64,000 bases of DNA. Origin: Furfurilactobacillus milii. GTDB lineage: Bacteria; Bacillota; Bacilli; Lactobacillales; Lactobacillaceae. The translations under genes and the position numbers were made by a program. The notes below the pieces were generated by a model. It was not told where the DNA came from, did no database searches, and worked only from the letters and a program-made list of their open reading frames with translations. Location of the stretch: positions 1 to 64,000 of the forward strand of contig NZ_WEZQ01000020.1 in NCBI RefSeq assembly GCF_009864005.1, in the 5' to 3' direction. Below are positions 62,314 to 64,000 of the stretch, piece after piece (within the stretch, counting starts at the first letter, position 1; every line of letters begins with the position of its first letter).

Positions 62314-62553
62314 TTGTTGGGAGTTTTATTAAAAGAACAGCGGCTTGGCAAGCACATGACGTTAAGGCAGTTGGCTGCAACGTTAAACGAGCGTTATGGA
62401 CTTAATTTATCAGCAGGCATGCTGTCTCGTTACGAGAATGGCACTAATGTTTCAACTGGTAACTTATTTTTCATTGCGGACTTTTTTGAAATTGACCTCA
62501 CCGCATTCGCGAAGTCATTCGTTGAAAACCGCCGCTCTGAAATAGCTGATTAA
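62314..62553 (+). CDS. Small Xre-family regulator
   Basis: Protein of 79 residues that is essentially one helix-turn-helix domain: RLGKHMTLRQLAATLNERYG and AGMLSRYENGTNVSTGNLFFIADFF. The start is a TTG at 62314, 8 bases after AGGAGG; an in-frame GTG at 62305 overlaps that site. It stands alone with two possible promoters and a bidirectional terminator. Its targets are unknown. Confidence 0.8.
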   Translation: MLGVLLKEQRLGKHMTLRQLAATLNERYGLNLSAGMLSRYENGTNVSTGNLFFIADFFEIDLTAFAKSFVENRRSEIAD

Positions 62554-62564
62554 GTATTCTTTAT

Positions 62565-62618
62565 AAAAAAATCGATTTCCTTGGAGATGATAACACCTTC
62601 AGGGAAATCGATTTTTTT
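62565..62618. terminator. Bidirectional terminator
   Basis: AAAAAAATCGATTTCC pairs with GGGAAATCGATTTTTTT across a 21-base loop. The plus-strand Xre gene and the minus-strand gene at 62629 both end here. Confidence 0.85.
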
Positions 62619-62628
62619 GTTAACCAGA

Positions 62629-62913
62629 CTACCGTTGTGTAGCCAGCAATACGTCAAAACCACGTAACTGCCGAATCAGTTCAACATTTAACCGTTGAAC
62701 GCTACTTGGTACGTCAAATGCGTGGGTCAACGCATAACGACTTAACAAGCCCTGCAAATGCCGTAATTCGGTGCCATAATCACCAGAATTTAAGCGTCCT
62801 CGTTGCTGTTGCAATAAGTGCGTCAATTCAGGACGATCTGCTACAGCCGGATCATCAAGCGCTGCTTGCATCTTAGCCAAAATAACCTGAATGGACTGAA
62901 TACTTGTCGTCAT
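62629..62913 (-). CDS. Small helical protein, bacteriocin-immunity-like
   Basis: Protein of 94 residues predicted to form four helices, with RPELTHLLQQQRGRL and LQGLLSRYALTHAFDVP. The length, helical pattern and the turn near residue 50 resemble the enterocin A immunity family, which protects cells from class II bacteriocins. No bacteriocin gene is near, so an orphan immunity protein or another small-helix protein is equally possible. Assigned by eye only. Confidence 0.45.
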   Translation of the reverse strand: MTTSIQSIQVILAKMQAALDDPAVADRPELTHLLQQQRGRLNSGDYGTELRHLQGLLSRYALTHAFDVPSSVQRLNVELIRQLRGFDVLLATQR

Positions 62914-63116
62914 GGTTTAAACCCCCTTCGTCACCGTGCTATCGAGCTTTTCCCTCAATAACAATCTCAATCACTCTTTTACCGAAGCTATTGTAACACC
63001 TTAACTGTATTTTGCATGGTCAAACGACTTACACAATGTAAGTTATTAATTGGCGGGGCCGTTTGAATCCGAATCAAAAAATTTGTCCCTAAAAGGATCA
63101 CTTTAGTCTTTAAACC

Positions 63117-63159
63117 AAAAAGATTTCATTCCCAATCAAAACAGGAATGAAATCTTTTT
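63117..63159. terminator. Terminator of ileS
   Basis: AAAAAGATTTCATTCC pairs perfectly with GGAATGAAATCTTTTT across an 11-base loop, 82 bases past the ileS stop. The rest of 62914-63240 shows nothing else. Confidence 0.85.
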
Positions 63160-63240
63160 TATATCAGGAATCATTTTCAGAAATACCTTATCTGATCTAA
63201 TTACCCAATCCTAATCATGTGAAGATCATTTACAAAAAGC

Positions 63241-64000
63241 CTACTTCTCTAATCCTTCAGTAACTGATTCAGGATATTCAGCACGAACAATCTTTGCACA
63301 ACGGGCACATAAGGCTGGATAAGCATCGTCAGAACCAACGTCCTGCTTGATCATCCGGCATCGTTGACAAACATCCCCGGTGGCATGGCTGACCACGACC
63401 GCAACGTCTTCATACTTGTCAGCCGTTTCCGGTGCTTCTGACAACGGGTGAACCTGAAGTTGAGACACAATGAGCAGCTGTGCCACGTTACTGTGTAAAT
63501 GTTCGAGCATCTCAGCATTATGATCACTCACATACAGATCCAGCGCAGCTTCCATTGGACGGCCAATCAGCTTAGCATCACGCGCCTCTTCAAGTGACTT
63601 CAGGACGTCGGAACGTAACGTCATAAAGTCCGCCCAGCGACCGATCAGAGCCTCATTTTGCCATTCAGGTTCTACGTTTGGCATTTCCGCTAATTGCGCA
63701 AATTCTGGTTTTTCATGCAAAAATGGCCAGATTTCTTCAGCCGTATGTGGTAATAGTGGCGTCATCAAGGTCGTCATCCGAACCAACACTTGATAAAGCA
63801 CTGTTTGCATGCTCCGACGCGTCTTTGAATCCGCTGCATCGATATACAAAATATCCTTGGCAAAATCAAGGTAGAAGGCTGATAAATCATTGGTTACAAA
63901 TGATAAGAGCAGTTTGTATAAATCAATGAAGTCGTACTTCTCATAATCTGCGCGCACCTGTTCTACCAAGTCGTTCAACCGGCTGAGCAGGTAACGGTCC
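63241..64000 (-). CDS. ileS: Isoleucyl-tRNA synthetase, 3' part only
   Basis: The C-terminal ~252 residues of a class I synthetase that charges tRNA-Ile; the gene runs off the window at 64000, since the frame remains open (DRYLLSRLNDLVEQ) to the edge. Visible are the anticodon-binding domain, e.g. LYQVLVRMTTLMTPLLPHTAEEIW split over its helices, and the C-terminal zinc finger with VCQRCRM and LCARCAKI, two CxxC pairs. So the end is complete and normal. Confidence 0.96.
   Translation of the reverse strand, partial: DRYLLSRLNDLVEQVRADYEKYDFIDLYKLLLSFVTNDLSAFYLDFAKDILYIDAADSKTRRSMQTVLYQVLVRMTTLMTPLLPHTAEEIWPFLHEKPEFAQLAEMPNVEPEWQNEALIGRWADFMTLRSDVLKSLEEARDAKLIGRPMEAALDLYVSDHNAEMLEHLHSNVAQLLIVSQLQVHPLSEAPETADKYEDVAVVVSHATGDVCQRCRMIKQDVGSDDAYPALCARCAKIVRAEYPESVTEGLEK

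Noticed and set aside
63241-64000. The short ileS was considered as a pseudogene.
   Set aside because: The frame stays open to the window edge and has a normal zinc-finger end, so it is only cut by the window.

Overview
The window looks like a chromosomal stretch of a lactic acid bacterium of the family Lactobacillaceae, probably a heterofermentative lactobacillus. The genus cannot be fixed from sequence alone. Supporting signs are moderate GC content, Gram-positive promoters and ribosome binding sites, catabolite-repression (cre) boxes, an arginine deiminase cluster, acetolactate synthase/decarboxylase, a methionine T-box and a short-form 6-phosphogluconate dehydrogenase. Most genes are on the minus strand. 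No rRNA, tRNA, phage, intact insertion sequence or CRISPR array was seen.

Layout. (1) 0.4-12 kb: arginine deiminase cluster read on the minus strand as arcA-arcB-arcD-arcT(broken)-arcC-arcR-argR-amino acid permease, with cre sites before arcA, then a B3/4-domain gene and a second YfcC-type antiporter further upstream. (2) 12-17 kb: a GNAT/Xre gene pair, a ribose operon (rbsD, MFS permease, rbsK) with two LacI-type operators, and the relic of a mazEF toxin-antitoxin locus. (3) 17-25 kb: flavin fumarate reductase with a divergent LysR regulator, an intact higBA pair with a perfect palindrome at its start, an RbsR-like LacI regulator, an Spx paralogue without the redox cysteines, and an operon of a long ComK-like protein plus two unknown tandem paralogues. 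(4) 25-34 kb: an NCS1 nucleobase permease behind a leader peptide/terminator arrangement, the deo/pdp nucleoside catabolism genes, a ComX/SigH-like sigma factor and a transaldolase. (5) 34-45 kb: M20 peptidase, HAD phosphatase, alsS-alsD, codA, gnd, usp and three envelope proteins. (6) 45-48.5 kb: metQNI under a T-box. (7) 48.6-64 kb: aldo/keto reductase, prs, MFS exporter, recD2, TPR protein, phosphatase, mnmA, DUF1831, iscS, mtnN, a Nudix hydrolase, a cold-shock protein, a small Xre regulator, a bacteriocin-immunity-like protein and the 3' part of ileS.

Functional links. The arc genes convert arginine to ornithine, ammonia, CO2 and ATP. The deo/pdp genes, rbs genes, transaldolase and gnd feed pentoses into central metabolism, and codA with the NCS1 permease salvages cytosine or a related base. 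IscS and MnmA are likely partners in 2-thiouridine formation in tRNA.

Most unusual content. Three copies of a multibranched RNA-like element of about 165 nt (36.4, 42.1 and 57.8 kb) have different primary sequence but compensating stems and shared junction motifs. A translated leader of 32 codons ends inside a terminator hairpin before the NCS1 permease. A ComK-like protein with a C-terminal extension heads an operon of two uncharacterised paralogues.
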